DNA of 64,000 nt, taken from UKL13-3 sp964392775. Its GTDB lineage: Bacteria > Bacteroidota > Bacteroidia > UKL13-3. Below the pieces are notes generated by a model. The model was given only the letters and a program-made list of their open reading frames with translations. It did no database searches and was not told the DNA's origin. The position numbers were made by a program, and so were the translations under genes. The stretch spans positions 1 through 64,000 of the forward strand of contig CAYMRD010000006.1 of assembly GCA_964392775.1 (NCBI GenBank), read 5' to 3'. Below, piece after piece: positions 37,521-46,397 of the stretch (positions are counted from its first letter, which is position 1; each line of letters starts with the position of its first letter).

Positions 37521-38099
37521 ATGACCGAAGTAAAAGAATACCTGGACGTATATGCCGAACAGACTCCGAATCCGGAAACGATGAAGTTTGTTTTTAACAA
37601 GATGATCTTGCCGGACGACAGTGCTGATTTTCCAACCAAAGAAACAGCAGCAGTTTCTCCATTAGCGAAGAATTTATTTGAATTCAATTTTGTAAACGGA
37701 GTGTTCATCATGAACAACTTTGTAACCATTACCCGTACCGAAGGCAGCAACTGGGAAGATATCATCCCGATTATGCGCGAGTTTTTGAAAGCGTATGTAG
37801 AGGCTAAAGAACCCATCGTACACAAGTCTTCATCATCACAACTTGTAGGTGACTGGGGAGCCGATACGGTAACTGTTGCCAAAATTATAGATGTGCTGGA
37901 TACCTACGTAAAACCTGCCGTTGAAGTGGACGGAGGAATGATTTCCTTCAAATCATTCGACAATGGTGTGGTAACGGTGGAGATGAAAGGTTCGTGCAGC
38001 GGATGCCCATCATCTACCATCACCCTTAAACGGGGCATTGAAGGTATGTTGCAACGAATGGTTCCAGAAGTAAAAGAAGTGATTGCAGAAGCGGTGTAA
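37521..38099 (+). CDS. Nfu-type iron-sulfur cluster scaffold protein
   Basis: A 192-residue two-domain protein. Residues 1-95 are the Scaffold_Nfu/NifU N-domain (EQTPNPETMKFVFNKMILPD, NGVFIMNNFVTIT); the C-terminal NifU domain carries the cluster-binding CSGCPSS motif (GSCSGCPSSTITLKRGIEG) and VEVDGG. It delivers 4Fe-4S clusters to apoproteins. A TAGATTTG promoter box lies at 37494-37501, right after the repeat array. Confidence 0.93.
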   Translation: MTEVKEYLDVYAEQTPNPETMKFVFNKMILPDDSADFPTKETAAVSPLAKNLFEFNFVNGVFIMNNFVTITRTEGSNWEDIIPIMREFLKAYVEAKEPIVHKSSSSQLVGDWGADTVTVAKIIDVLDTYVKPAVEVDGGMISFKSFDNGVVTVEMKGSCSGCPSSTITLKRGIEGMLQRMVPEVKEVIAEAV

Positions 38100-38120
38100 T
38101 ATTACGATTTTTAACAATAC

Positions 38121-38157
38121 AAAAAAGGCTGTTCACGTAATGTGTACAGCCTTTTTT
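38121..38157. terminator. Bidirectional terminator after the Nfu gene
   Basis: AAAAAAGGCTGT pairs with ACAGCCTTTTTT, with further CAC/GTG pairing in the loop. The A- and T-runs make it usable on both strands, although the convergent USP gene ends 130 bp away. Confidence 0.85.
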
Positions 38158-38284
38158 GTATATATGATGTCTGTTTGAGCTCAATAAAGAAGTAGGCAAT
38201 AATTAATCGTAATTACATAAAACCATAAGCCATAAAGCCAAACACTCAATTAACATACTCAACACAATTAACACACTCACATTC

Positions 38285-39109
38285 CTACTTATGAAGAACT
38301 AACAATGGAATTTTGGTATGATAGGCCATTTTTTTGCTCAGGCTGCGGTGAAACAACCGGTCGAAAAAACCACGGTTGTGTTTGGCCAGAACCAACAGGT
38401 CGGCACCATGCCCGGTGATGTACTCATTAATAGATTCGGCAATATCCCCTTTCTCCAGTTTCACTAATTTGATATTCTCCTTTTTAATATGTGCACGGTT
38501 GCGCACAAAAAAGTTGTTTTCCGAATTGAAGTATTTATCGTAATCCGATTTTACATGCAGCACGGTAAGGTGAGCATCACTCAGATCGGCAAAAAACAAC
38601 AAACGCGATAATGCCGGGAACTCCGGTTCGGTGTAATCACTTGCATACACAATGTTTTTAAATTCGGTAAAGGATGCTGTAGGCGGAATCACCAATACGG
38701 GAATTTCACTCTTGCCGATGGTGGTAGCAGTATTGCTGCCCACCAGTAGTTCCTGTAAACCACTGGCTCCGGTAGTGCCCATCACAATCAGGTCTACATG
38801 ATTGGTTTCAGCACATTTTTCAATTTCATCATTCACAAAACCTGCAATACTTTCGGTGTGGTATTTTACACCGGATGGTTTGAGCAAGCTGCTCTCAACC
38901 TTCTCCATTCCGGTTTGGGCGATCGTTTCCATCTCCTCGATAAGGGTCGAATAGGTTTCGGCAGGAAAGGAAAAATCCATGACCGGAAAATTTTTGACAT
39001 GCAAAACATGAATACTGGCCTTGGTTTGAATGGCAAAACCAATGGCATATTTCAAAGCGTTGTTGGCTACTTCCGAAAAATCGGTGGGAACAAGAATGCG
39101 GCTAATCAT
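38285..39109 (-). CDS. Universal stress protein, two tandem USP domains
   Basis: A 274-residue protein from the ATG at 39109 (MISRILVPTDFSEVANNALK). Two UspA-type domains are visible: the first has the ATP-loop pattern VMGTTGASGLQELLVGSNTA, while the second (FKNIVYASDYTEPEFPALSR) has a weaker one, LVLAKHNRGFFDRLFHRSLS. Tandem USPs are cytosolic nucleotide-binding stress proteins; the ligand and role are not known here. Monocistronic. Confidence 0.88.
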   Translation of the reverse strand: MISRILVPTDFSEVANNALKYAIGFAIQTKASIHVLHVKNFPVMDFSFPAETYSTLIEEMETIAQTGMEKVESSLLKPSGVKYHTESIAGFVNDEIEKCAETNHVDLIVMGTTGASGLQELLVGSNTATTIGKSEIPVLVIPPTASFTEFKNIVYASDYTEPEFPALSRLLFFADLSDAHLTVLHVKSDYDKYFNSENNFFVRNRAHIKKENIKLVKLEKGDIAESINEYITGHGADLLVLAKHNRGFFDRLFHRSLSKKMAYHTKIPLLVLHK

Positions 39110-39236
39110 AGGTTTATATGTATTGATAAAGTTTGACAAATATGTGAATCGAATATATCTTAATTGTTAACTCCTGTACGAATTTATAAACCTGCCGGAA
39201 GAATTCTATGATAAACTTCAGGTATACTGATGACTC

Positions 39237-40304
39237 TTATTCGGCCATCACAGCCTCCTGATGGCGCTTATTGGCCAGCTGCCCACAGGCTGCATCTATA
39301 TCTTTCCCCCGGCTTCTGCGCAGGGTTGCCGTCAATCCGTTCTCTTCTAAATACCGTTGAAACTTATACAGTTTATTGCCCGATGTATTTTGAAATTCTC
39401 CACCTTCAATGCTGTTGTATTCAATCAGATTAACCTTTGAGGGTACATATTTAGAAAAGGCCAGCAACTCTTCGGCATCTTTGAGGGTATCGTTAAAATC
39501 TTTAAATACGATGTACTCAAAGGTTACAACATTTTGCGTTTTGCTGTAATAATAGGCTAATGCTTCACCCAAAACATCGAGTGTATTGCTTTCGTTGATG
39601 GGCATGATTTTGCTTCGTTTTTCATCATTGGCAGCATGCAGCGACAAGGCCAGATTAAACTTCACCTCATCATCGCCCAGCTTGCGAATCATCTTTGCAA
39701 TACCCGCAGTACTCACGGTAATACGGTCGGATGCCATATTCAACCCATCCGTTCCGGTTATCTTGGCAATAGCACCCAGTACGTTTTTGTAATTGAGCAA
39801 AGGCTCACCCATACCCATAAACACAATATTGGTCAGCGGACGTTTATAATACTGTTCGGCCTGATTTTTAATAATCACCACTTCATCGTAGATTTCATCA
39901 GCACGCAGGTTACGCTCCAAATCCAGTTTTCCGGTTGCACAAAAACGGCAACTCAAACTGCAACCCACCTGCGAAGAGACACAGGCCGTCATGCGTTTGT
40001 CGGTTGGAATCAGCACTCCTTCCACAATCGGACCATCATGCAAGCGCAAGCTGTTTTTGATGGTTCCATCCCCGCTAATCTGCTTTTCATCCACAGTTAC
40101 CGGCAAGATGCAAAAATGCTCGTTCAGCTTTTCACGCAGCTCCTTGCTCAGGTTGCTCATCTCCTCAAACGAGCGAGCGCTTTTTTTCCACAACCACTCA
40201 TATACCTGCTGCCCGCGAAAGGGTTTCTCGCCCATATCGGCAAAAGCCTGCTTCAATTCGGGTAAGGTAAGCTGGCGAATATCTGTACGTATAGACTGGT
40301 TCAT
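39237..40304 (-). CDS. rlmN: Dual-specificity rRNA/tRNA A2503/A37 methyltransferase RlmN
   Basis: A 355-residue radical SAM enzyme that adds a C2 methyl to A2503 of 23S rRNA (and in E. coli A37 of some tRNAs). The radical-SAM cluster is CSLSCRFC (Cys115, 119, 122), preceded by the conserved TACVSSQVG with the cysteine that accepts the methyl; MGMGEPLLNY and the C-terminal DAACGQL cysteine are present. Start at ATG 40304 (MNQSIRTDIRQLTL). A TACCTTCG box (40311-40318, minus strand) lies 6 bp upstream, so the mRNA may be leaderless. Confidence 0.95.
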   Translation of the reverse strand: MNQSIRTDIRQLTLPELKQAFADMGEKPFRGQQVYEWLWKKSARSFEEMSNLSKELREKLNEHFCILPVTVDEKQISGDGTIKNSLRLHDGPIVEGVLIPTDKRMTACVSSQVGCSLSCRFCATGKLDLERNLRADEIYDEVVIIKNQAEQYYKRPLTNIVFMGMGEPLLNYKNVLGAIAKITGTDGLNMASDRITVSTAGIAKMIRKLGDDEVKFNLALSLHAANDEKRSKIMPINESNTLDVLGEALAYYYSKTQNVVTFEYIVFKDFNDTLKDAEELLAFSKYVPSKVNLIEYNSIEGGEFQNTSGNKLYKFQRYLEENGLTATLRRSRGKDIDAACGQLANKRHQEAVMAE

Positions 40305-40310
40305 GCGGCA

Positions 40311-40318
40311 CGAAGGTA
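40311..40318 (-). promoter_or_regulatory. Possible -7 box (TACCTTCG) of rlmN
   Basis: One mismatch from TAnnTTTG, at the same distance from the start codon as in several other genes here, and of the same TTCG form as before prfB. Confidence 0.4.
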
Positions 40319-40370
40319 AGCTATTAAGGGCCAGTCTCAAAAAAGCATTATTAAATGGCCCGTGTTTTTA

Positions 40371-40378
40371 TATTTTTG
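40371..40378 (+). promoter_or_regulatory. -7 box (TATTTTTG) of lysS
   Basis: A perfect TAnnTTTG box 27 bp before the lysS ATG. Confidence 0.6.
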
Positions 40379-40405
40379 CACCTCCAAAATTAAGGTGAAA
40401 CCAGC

Positions 40406-41935
40406 ATGGAACTCAACGAACAGGAACTAATCCGCAGACAAAAATTAAAAGACATAGAAGCATTGGGAATTGACCCTTACCCGGCCGAATTGTTTGAGGT
40501 AAACACCTCATCACAAGACATTCACACACATTACGAAGCCGACAAAATCGAGTTCAAAAACATCTCGATTGCAGGTCGTATTATGAGTGTGCGCGACATG
40601 GGTAAAGCCGCTTTTTGTGTGATTCAAGACGCAACGGGTAAGATCCAGTTATACGTAAGACGCGATGATATTTGCCCTGATGAGGACAAAACCCTGTACG
40701 ATACCGTATTCAAAAAACTATTGGATATTGGTGATATTATTGGGGTGAAAGGATATGTGTTTACCACTAAAACCGGTGAAACATCTATCCATGTTCAACA
40801 ATTGAAAGTATTGGCCAAATCGCTTAAACCCCTTCCGATTGTAAAAGAAAAAGACGGTGAAACCTTTGATGCCGTAACCGATCCCGAGTTCAGATACCGC
40901 CAGCGTTATGTTGATTTGATTATCAACCCGCAGGTGAAAGATACGTTTATGAAACGTACTCAAATCGTGAATACCATCCGTAATTTTTACAACGATAAAG
41001 GTTATCTGGAAGTGGATACGCCCGTATTGCAAGCCATTCCGGGTGGCGCAGCGGCACGTCCGTTTACCACGCACCACAACACTCTCGACATTCCGATGTA
41101 CTTGCGTATTGCCAATGAACTGTACTTAAAGCGACTGATTGTAGGCGGATTTGACGGGGTGTACGAGTTTTCGCGCAATTTCCGCAACGAGGGCATGGAC
41201 CGTACACACAACCCTGAGTTTACCGTAATGGAACTGTACGTAGCCTACAAAGACTATAATTGGATGATGGCTTTAACAGAAGAGTTGTTTGAGAAAATTG
41301 CTCTTGATTTGCATGGCACAACCCAGGTACAAGTGGGTGAGAACTTGATCGACTTTAAAGCACCATTCAAACGTGTTACCATGTTTGAATCAATCAAGGA
41401 CTTTACCGGAATTGATATCAGTGGCATGGAAGAAGCCGGGCTGCGCGAAGTATGTAAAAAATTGAACATTGATGTTGCCGGTAATATTGGAAAAGGAAAA
41501 CTGATTGATGAAATCTTTGGCGCCAAATGCGAAGGCAATTATATCCAGCCAACTTTCATCACCGATTATCCGGTAGAGATGAGTCCGCTGACAAAAAAAC
41601 ACCGCTCAGAACCGGGACTGGTAGAGCGCTTTGAGTTGATGGTAAATGGAAAAGAGCTGGCCAATGCTTACTCTGAGCTGAACGACCCGATTGACCAGCG
41701 TGCCCGTTTTGAAGAGCAGGCACAATTGATGGAACGTGGGGATGATGAGGCCATGTTTATTGATCACGACTTTTTACGCGCCCTGGAATATGGTATGCCT
41801 CCAACAGCAGGTATTGGTATCGGCATTGATCGTTTAGTGATGATCCTGACCAATAACCCTTCTATTCAGGATGTATTGCTGTTCCCGCAAATGAGACCTG
41901 AACGAACGGAAACAGTTGAACCTTCTGCCGAATAA
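40406..41935 (+). CDS. lysS: Lysyl-tRNA synthetase, class II
   Basis: A 509-residue enzyme with an N-terminal OB-fold anticodon-binding domain (ISIAGRIMSVRDMGKAAFCV) and the class II catalytic core. Motif 1 is near RYRQRYVDLIINPQVKDTF, motif 2 is FRNEGMDRTHNPEFTVMELY, and motif 3 is GIGIGIDRLVM. Charges tRNA-Lys. The length is normal and there is no paralogue nearby. A terminator follows directly. Confidence 0.97.
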   Translation: MELNEQELIRRQKLKDIEALGIDPYPAELFEVNTSSQDIHTHYEADKIEFKNISIAGRIMSVRDMGKAAFCVIQDATGKIQLYVRRDDICPDEDKTLYDTVFKKLLDIGDIIGVKGYVFTTKTGETSIHVQQLKVLAKSLKPLPIVKEKDGETFDAVTDPEFRYRQRYVDLIINPQVKDTFMKRTQIVNTIRNFYNDKGYLEVDTPVLQAIPGGAAARPFTTHHNTLDIPMYLRIANELYLKRLIVGGFDGVYEFSRNFRNEGMDRTHNPEFTVMELYVAYKDYNWMMALTEELFEKIALDLHGTTQVQVGENLIDFKAPFKRVTMFESIKDFTGIDISGMEEAGLREVCKKLNIDVAGNIGKGKLIDEIFGAKCEGNYIQPTFITDYPVEMSPLTKKHRSEPGLVERFELMVNGKELANAYSELNDPIDQRARFEEQAQLMERGDDEAMFIDHDFLRALEYGMPPTAGIGIGIDRLVMILTNNPSIQDVLLFPQMRPERTETVEPSAE

Positions 41936-41956
41936 CCTGTTAAGGTGTTTCTGCTT

Positions 41957-41993
41957 AAAAATGTCAAACCAGTATTGGTTTGACATTTTTTTT
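41957..41993 (+). terminator. Intrinsic terminator of lysS
   Basis: A perfect stem ATGTCAAACCA / TGGTTTGACAT with loop GTAT, flanked by AAAA and an eight-T run. Confidence 0.9.
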
Positions 41994-42103
41994 GTGTATT
42001 CATTTGCAATTACCGCACCGGCAAGTTAATATTGAATGAACCGAAACCTCAATTTGTTTTAAATTTCAATAGCCCCATTTATAAATAAACTCCACTCAGA
42101 CCG

Positions 42104-42844
42104 ATGAAAGACGTAATTAAAACCGTAATTATTGATGATGTAGAAAGTATGCGTCTGGTGCTCAAAAAACTCCTTTCCAACTTCGAAAAAATACAAGTTA
42201 TCGGAGAAGCATCTGATTATGATGAAGCTCATGATATTATCAATGAGGAGCATCCTGATTTACTTTTTTTGGACATTGACCTGAATGGATTGACGTCAAT
42301 GGATTTGCTAAGCAAACTCAATTACAATCCAATGGTCATATTCATCACGTCACATGGTGATTTTGCCATTCGTGCTTTTGAGTTGAATGCTGTCGACTAC
42401 CTGCTCAAACCCATCAGTTTAGATCGCTTGTCTCGGGCAATCGAAAAAGTAACCAACAAATGGGAAGATACTGAAAACTGGGATGATGATGATAACAGCA
42501 GGTTTGGAGCAGACCATATTATTCTATTAGGCTTCGACAACAAATTATCATTCATTCGCGTCAGCGAAATAAGTTTCATTGAAGCCTATGGTAACTATAC
42601 AAAAGTGCATTTGAATGATGGCAGATTGAGCGTCACTTATAACTCAATTAAAAACTGGGAAGCCCGCCTGCCGGAAGAGTTGTTTATCCAAATACACCGC
42701 TCTACGATTATCAATCTGCAAAATGTTTCCCGAATTGAAAAATGGGCAAATGATACCGGCCGTCTTTTTATATCTGGCGTAACCAAACCTTTTGAAGTGA
42801 GCAGGAACTACTTCTTTCAGATTAAGAAAAAGTACAAGATGTAA
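42104..42844 (+). CDS. LytTR-family response regulator
   Basis: A 246-residue two-domain regulator. The receiver domain has the acidic pair Asp11-Asp12 (VIIDDVES), phospho-acceptor Asp57 (LLFLDIDLNG), Thr/Ser (FITSHG) and Lys (YLLKPISLDRL). The C-terminal LytTR DNA-binding domain includes ISFIEAYGNYTKVHLNDGR and FIQIHRSTIINLQNVSRIE. It is a close paralogue of the regulator at 43847. No cognate kinase is adjacent; LytTR regulators in Bacteroidota usually pair with LytS/YehU-like histidine kinases encoded beside them. Its stop codon abuts the stop of the convergent methyltransferase gene with no gap. Confidence 0.92.
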   Translation: MKDVIKTVIIDDVESMRLVLKKLLSNFEKIQVIGEASDYDEAHDIINEEHPDLLFLDIDLNGLTSMDLLSKLNYNPMVIFITSHGDFAIRAFELNAVDYLLKPISLDRLSRAIEKVTNKWEDTENWDDDDNSRFGADHIILLGFDNKLSFIRVSEISFIEAYGNYTKVHLNDGRLSVTYNSIKNWEARLPEELFIQIHRSTIINLQNVSRIEKWANDTGRLFISGVTKPFEVSRNYFFQIKKKYKM

Positions 42845-43756
42845 TTATTTGATATTGGCAAACCGGGCCAGTATTCCAAGAGGCAGACGAATGCCACTTG
42901 TAGCAGGCAAGTATACTTCTCCTACTTCCAGATTGTCGCACATCTTACCAAAGTGAGATCGAATAAGGTTCTCGGTAATAAGTGCGCTCATTCCCAGTGA
43001 ATACATATTCAAGATCAGAAAATTGTTTTGGGGATCAAGAATAGAGGCAATCTCCACCAGTATTTCATTAATATTTTCTTCAAGTTTCCAGCGTTCACCA
43101 TTGGCTCCGATACCATAGGCAGGTGGATCTAAGATGATTCCATTGTATCGTTTGCCTCTTTTGGCTTCACGCTTTACAAACTTCAAAGCATCTTCTACCA
43201 CCCAGCGAATATCCGTTAACGATGACGACTCCATATTTTCCCGCGACCAGCTTATCACCTGCTTAATCGAATCCACATGTGTAACATCAGCACCGGCTGC
43301 CTTTGCGGCCAAAGATGCTCCTCCGGTATACGCAAATAAATTCAACACCTTAGGAGCTTCGCTTAACCTCATTGAACGAGTTTGCTGAAATATAAAATCC
43401 CAATTAAGCGCCTGCTCCGGAAAAATACCCACATGCTTAAAACCTGTTAACGAAAGGTTAAAACGAATATCCAACTGATCATGCTTATATTGCAATAACC
43501 ACTTATCAGAAACCGGTTTGTGTTTTTTCCACTCCCCGCTATGGCTTCCCTTTTGCACAAATGTTACATCGGCCAACCGCTGCCATTCCTTATCACTCAT
43601 CAATTTATCCCATAAGGCTTGCGGTTCCGGTCTACGGGTTATCAGATCTCCAAATCGTTCCAGTTTCTCACCATTACCGGCATCAATCAATTCGTAGTGC
43701 TTCCAGTTTTGGGGAGAAAACAGGTGCAAGTTTTCTGTATTTGCTGATTTATTCAT
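42845..43756 (-). CDS. Class I SAM-dependent methyltransferase (RlmI/RlmK-related)
   Basis: A 303-residue methyltransferase. Motif I is VLNLFAYTGGASLAAKAAGA, the acidic loop is VTHVDSIKQVISWSREN and the catalytic NPPY-like motif is IILDPPAYG. These match the C-terminal catalytic half of the large-subunit rRNA m5C/m7G enzymes RlmI and RlmKL. The N-terminal 100 residues replace the PUA domain. The likely substrate is rRNA but the site is unknown. It splits the two LytTR regulator genes on the opposite strand. A TACATTTG box lies 8 bp upstream of the ATG. Confidence 0.87.
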   Translation of the reverse strand: MNKSANTENLHLFSPQNWKHYELIDAGNGEKLERFGDLITRRPEPQALWDKLMSDKEWQRLADVTFVQKGSHSGEWKKHKPVSDKWLLQYKHDQLDIRFNLSLTGFKHVGIFPEQALNWDFIFQQTRSMRLSEAPKVLNLFAYTGGASLAAKAAGADVTHVDSIKQVISWSRENMESSSLTDIRWVVEDALKFVKREAKRGKRYNGIILDPPAYGIGANGERWKLEENINEILVEIASILDPQNNFLILNMYSLGMSALITENLIRSHFGKMCDNLEVGEVYLPATSGIRLPLGILARFANIK

Positions 43757-43764
43757 GTCGCGGG

Positions 43765-43772
43765 CAAATGTA
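43765..43772 (-). promoter_or_regulatory. -7 box (TACATTTG) of the methyltransferase gene
   Basis: A perfect TAnnTTTG box on the minus strand, 8 bp from the ATG at 43756; the predicted leader is about 5 nt. Confidence 0.55.
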
Positions 43773-43846
43773 CAATAAAGCCCTTAAGTTTATTTGTTTT
43801 ATTGCTTCCCGAATGCTATTTTCACCACCTAATACCCTCTGTTACT

Positions 43847-44608
43847 ATGATAAAATCAGCCATCAATACCGTGATCATTGAAGATGATCCGGCTTCCGTG
43901 AATCTTCTTACCGAGTTCTTAAAAACCTTTGAATTTATCCAGATTATTGGAAAGGCTGGGAAATACAAAGAAGCGGAAAGCCTTCTCAAAAAACTTAAAG
44001 ATGAAGTTGACCTCGTGATTCTCGATATTGATCTTGAGGGGGCAAACTCTTTGGATTTGACTAAACACTTAAGGCCTCAGGCGAAAATTCTATTCACAAC
44101 ATCCTTTACAGAATTTGCCGTAAAAGCATTTGAGTTCAACACAATTGACTATATCGTAAAACCGCTAAGTTTTGACCGGCTCAAAACAGCTTTGAGCCGA
44201 ATTAATATTATTGACAAAACGGATGATAAAGATGATAGTAAGGTCAATGGAAGATTTTCCATACACAATATGGTTTTGATGAACATTAACAATGAAATGA
44301 AATTCATCAAAATCAAAGACATCAATTATATTCAGGCTAAAGGAAACTATACCAATGTATGCTTGCAGGATGGGACTCAGTTTGTAACCTATGGATTGAT
44401 TAAAGTGTGGGAAGATAAACTGCCTATGGATGATTTTTTCAGGGTTCACCGCTCTACCATTGTTAATCTTCATAATGTTATCAAAATAGATAAGGGAACA
44501 TACGATACCGGAATTCTTTATCTGAAAGGATTGGGAGAACCATTTGAAGTAAGCCGAAACTACTTCTCTATTATCAAGAATAAGTTCAAACTTACATCCA
44601 ATTTTTAA
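43847..44608 (+). CDS. LytTR-family response regulator
   Basis: A 253-residue paralogue of the regulator at 42104. The receiver has acidic Glu12-Asp13-Asp14 (VIIEDDPAS), phospho-acceptor Asp60 (LVILDIDLEG), FTTSFTEFAVKAFEFNTIDY and the KPLSFDRL lysine. The LytTR domain has INYIQAKGNYTNVCLQDGTQ and FFRVHRSTIVNLHNVIKID. The start is the ATG at 43847 (MIKSAINTVIIEDD); the longer frame from 43802 adds non-homologous residues. The kinase-like gene begins 4 bp after its stop, so the two form an operon. Confidence 0.92.
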   Translation: MIKSAINTVIIEDDPASVNLLTEFLKTFEFIQIIGKAGKYKEAESLLKKLKDEVDLVILDIDLEGANSLDLTKHLRPQAKILFTTSFTEFAVKAFEFNTIDYIVKPLSFDRLKTALSRINIIDKTDDKDDSKVNGRFSIHNMVLMNINNEMKFIKIKDINYIQAKGNYTNVCLQDGTQFVTYGLIKVWEDKLPMDDFFRVHRSTIVNLHNVIKIDKGTYDTGILYLKGLGEPFEVSRNYFSIIKNKFKLTSNF

Positions 44609-44612
44609 TTGC

Positions 44613-45296
44613 ATGACGGATAAGCAGATACTCGCCAGGGCCGACATCAACTATAATCTCCTTTCCTATATCTCTCATGAAATAAGAGGGCCTTTTAATG
44701 GTCTAATCGGATTTAGTGAGTTATTAAGATCTCATTCTTTTGATTTACCGGAAAAACGAAAAGAAGAATATGCGACACTGATACATCAGCTTGCTGTCAA
44801 ATCTTATCTTCAGCTTCAAACATTTATTGCCTGGGTTAAGATTATCAGTAACAATATTGCAATTAACAAGGGTGCAACTCCCTTCTCCGACCTGATAAAT
44901 CAGAGTTTGGCATTTGTAGAAAATGATGCGGAATCACGTAACATCAATATGATTGTTACACCTGATAGCTCATCATTGGTTATTGATACCGGGCTTTTTT
45001 CGGTGGCGATTGCAAATATCTTGTTTATGTGCATGAGGTCGGGTAAAGAAAAGCAGGAGATTCGTATCACCTTCCAGCCAGAACAACAAACCATGTCTGT
45101 ACAGTTTAAACATCAGCAGGAGTTGCAATCTGTTTTTGAGCAAATAGAACACGTTAGTAATCAGGAACCTTCTGAACAAAACTTCAGATTGTGGGTTGCT
45201 TCGAACATTATCAAACTGCATGGCGGATCGCTATCAGTTGAAAGCCAAAATAATAAACTCAAAATCGTCAGAATTGGGTTCCCCGAAAATGCGTAA
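44613..45296 (+). CDS. Soluble histidine-kinase-like protein with degenerate ATPase domain
   Basis: A 227-residue protein without membrane or sensor domains. Residues about 12-75 form a HisKA dimerisation helix with an intact phospho-site (His22 in YISHEIRGPFNGLIGFSELL). The remainder aligns with HATPase_c, but the ATP-binding boxes are damaged: the N-box keeps one Asn (VAIANILFMCMRSG), the DxGxG G1 box is replaced by a glutamine-rich stretch (QFKHQQELQSVFEQ), and the GxGLGL G2 box is lost although the final IIKLHGGSLSVES strand survives. It is probably unable to autophosphorylate and may act as a phosphotransfer, phosphatase or scaffold partner of the LytTR regulator encoded 4 bp upstream. 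Confidence 0.8.
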   Translation: MTDKQILARADINYNLLSYISHEIRGPFNGLIGFSELLRSHSFDLPEKRKEEYATLIHQLAVKSYLQLQTFIAWVKIISNNIAINKGATPFSDLINQSLAFVENDAESRNINMIVTPDSSSLVIDTGLFSVAIANILFMCMRSGKEKQEIRITFQPEQQTMSVQFKHQQELQSVFEQIEHVSNQEPSEQNFRLWVASNIIKLHGGSLSVESQNNKLKIVRIGFPENA

Positions 45297-45307
45297 TCAA
45301 TATTGCA

Positions 45308-45338
45308 TTTTGAAAGGAGCGGAATAGGTGTATTTTTG
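45308..45338 (+). promoter_or_regulatory. Promoter of pdhB (TTTTG, 18 bp, TATTTTTG)
   Basis: A -33-type TTTTG at 45308-45312 and a perfect -7 box at 45331-45338, 18 bp apart, with the ATG 23 bp further on. Confidence 0.7.
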
Positions 45339-45361
45339 CGCTTCCTAAATCGAATATTTTA

Positions 45362-46339
45362 ATGAAAATACTACAATTCAGAGAGGCTCTGCGTGAGGCC
45401 ATGAATGAAGAGATGAGACGTGACGATTCCATCTTTTTAATGGGTGAAGAAGTTGCAGAGTATAACGGAGCCTACAAAGTAAGTCAGGGAATGCTTGACG
45501 AGTTTGGAGACAAACGTGTTATTGATACGCCTATTGCTGAACTTGGTTTTGCAGGTATTGCTGTGGGGGCTGCTATGAATGGTCTTCGTCCGATTGTAGA
45601 ATTCATGACGTTCAACTTCTCGTTGGTTGCCATTGACCAGGTGATTAATGCTGCGGCAAAAATGTATCAAATGAGTGGTGGTCAGTTTAATATCCCTATG
45701 GTTTTTCGCGGTCCAACCGGTTCGGCTGGGCAATTGGGAGCTCAACACTCGCAAGCATTTGAAAACTGGTATGCAAACTGTCCGGGTTTAAAAGTAGTTG
45801 TTCCCTCTAATCCGGCTGATGCCAAAGGATTGTTAAAGGCGGCTATTCGCGATAACGACCCTGTAATCTTTATGGAAAGCGAGCAGATGTATGGCGACAA
45901 AGGTGAAGTTCCGGAAGAAGAATATATCATCCCAATCGGTAAAGCTTTCGTTAAACGTGAAGGTACAGATGTAACTATTGTTTCATTCGGTAAAATTATG
46001 AAAGTAGCTTTGGCTACTGCCGAAGAGCTTGCCAAAGAAGATATTTCATGTGAAGTGATTGACCTGATGACGGTAAGACCAATAGACTATGATACCATCA
46101 TTGAATCGGTGAAGAAAACAAACCGTTTGGTGATTGTGGAAGAGGCCTGGCCATTGGCATCTATCTCTACCGAAATTACCTATATGGTGCAAAAACGTGC
46201 ATTCGATTATTTAGATGCTCCTATCCAGCGTATCTGCACCACCGATACTCCACTGGGCTACGCTCCAACCTTTGTTCAGGAGTTTCTGCCAAATGTGGAG
46301 CGCACCACAAAAGCGATTAAATCTGTTCTTTACAAATAA
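45362..46339 (+). CDS. pdhB: Pyruvate dehydrogenase E1 component, beta subunit
   Basis: A 325-residue transketolase-like beta subunit. Seen: MKILQFREALREAMNEEMRR, FLMGEEVAEYNGAYKVSQGM, DTPIAELGFAGIAVGAAM, GPTGSAGQLGAQHSQAFENW and the C-terminal RPIDYDTIIESVKKTNRLVI. With the alpha subunit (not in this window) it decarboxylates pyruvate for acetyl-CoA synthesis. The GSAGQLGAQHSQ motif favours pyruvate over branched-chain keto acids. Monocistronic, with its own promoter and terminator. Confidence 0.94.
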   Translation: MKILQFREALREAMNEEMRRDDSIFLMGEEVAEYNGAYKVSQGMLDEFGDKRVIDTPIAELGFAGIAVGAAMNGLRPIVEFMTFNFSLVAIDQVINAAAKMYQMSGGQFNIPMVFRGPTGSAGQLGAQHSQAFENWYANCPGLKVVVPSNPADAKGLLKAAIRDNDPVIFMESEQMYGDKGEVPEEEYIIPIGKAFVKREGTDVTIVSFGKIMKVALATAEELAKEDISCEVIDLMTVRPIDYDTIIESVKKTNRLVIVEEAWPLASISTEITYMVQKRAFDYLDAPIQRICTTDTPLGYAPTFVQEFLPNVERTTKAIKSVLYK

Positions 46340-46358
46340 CAGATTCCAGCAATTATAA

Positions 46359-46393
46359 AAAGAGGCTGTCTCAATAAATGAAACAGCCTCTTT
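46359..46393. terminator. Bidirectional terminator between pdhB and the convergent T9SS gene
   Basis: A perfect 11-bp stem AAAGAGGCTGT / ACAGCCTCTTT with a 13-nt loop; it lies at the 3' ends of both convergent genes. Confidence 0.85.
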
Positions 46394-46397
46394 GCTT

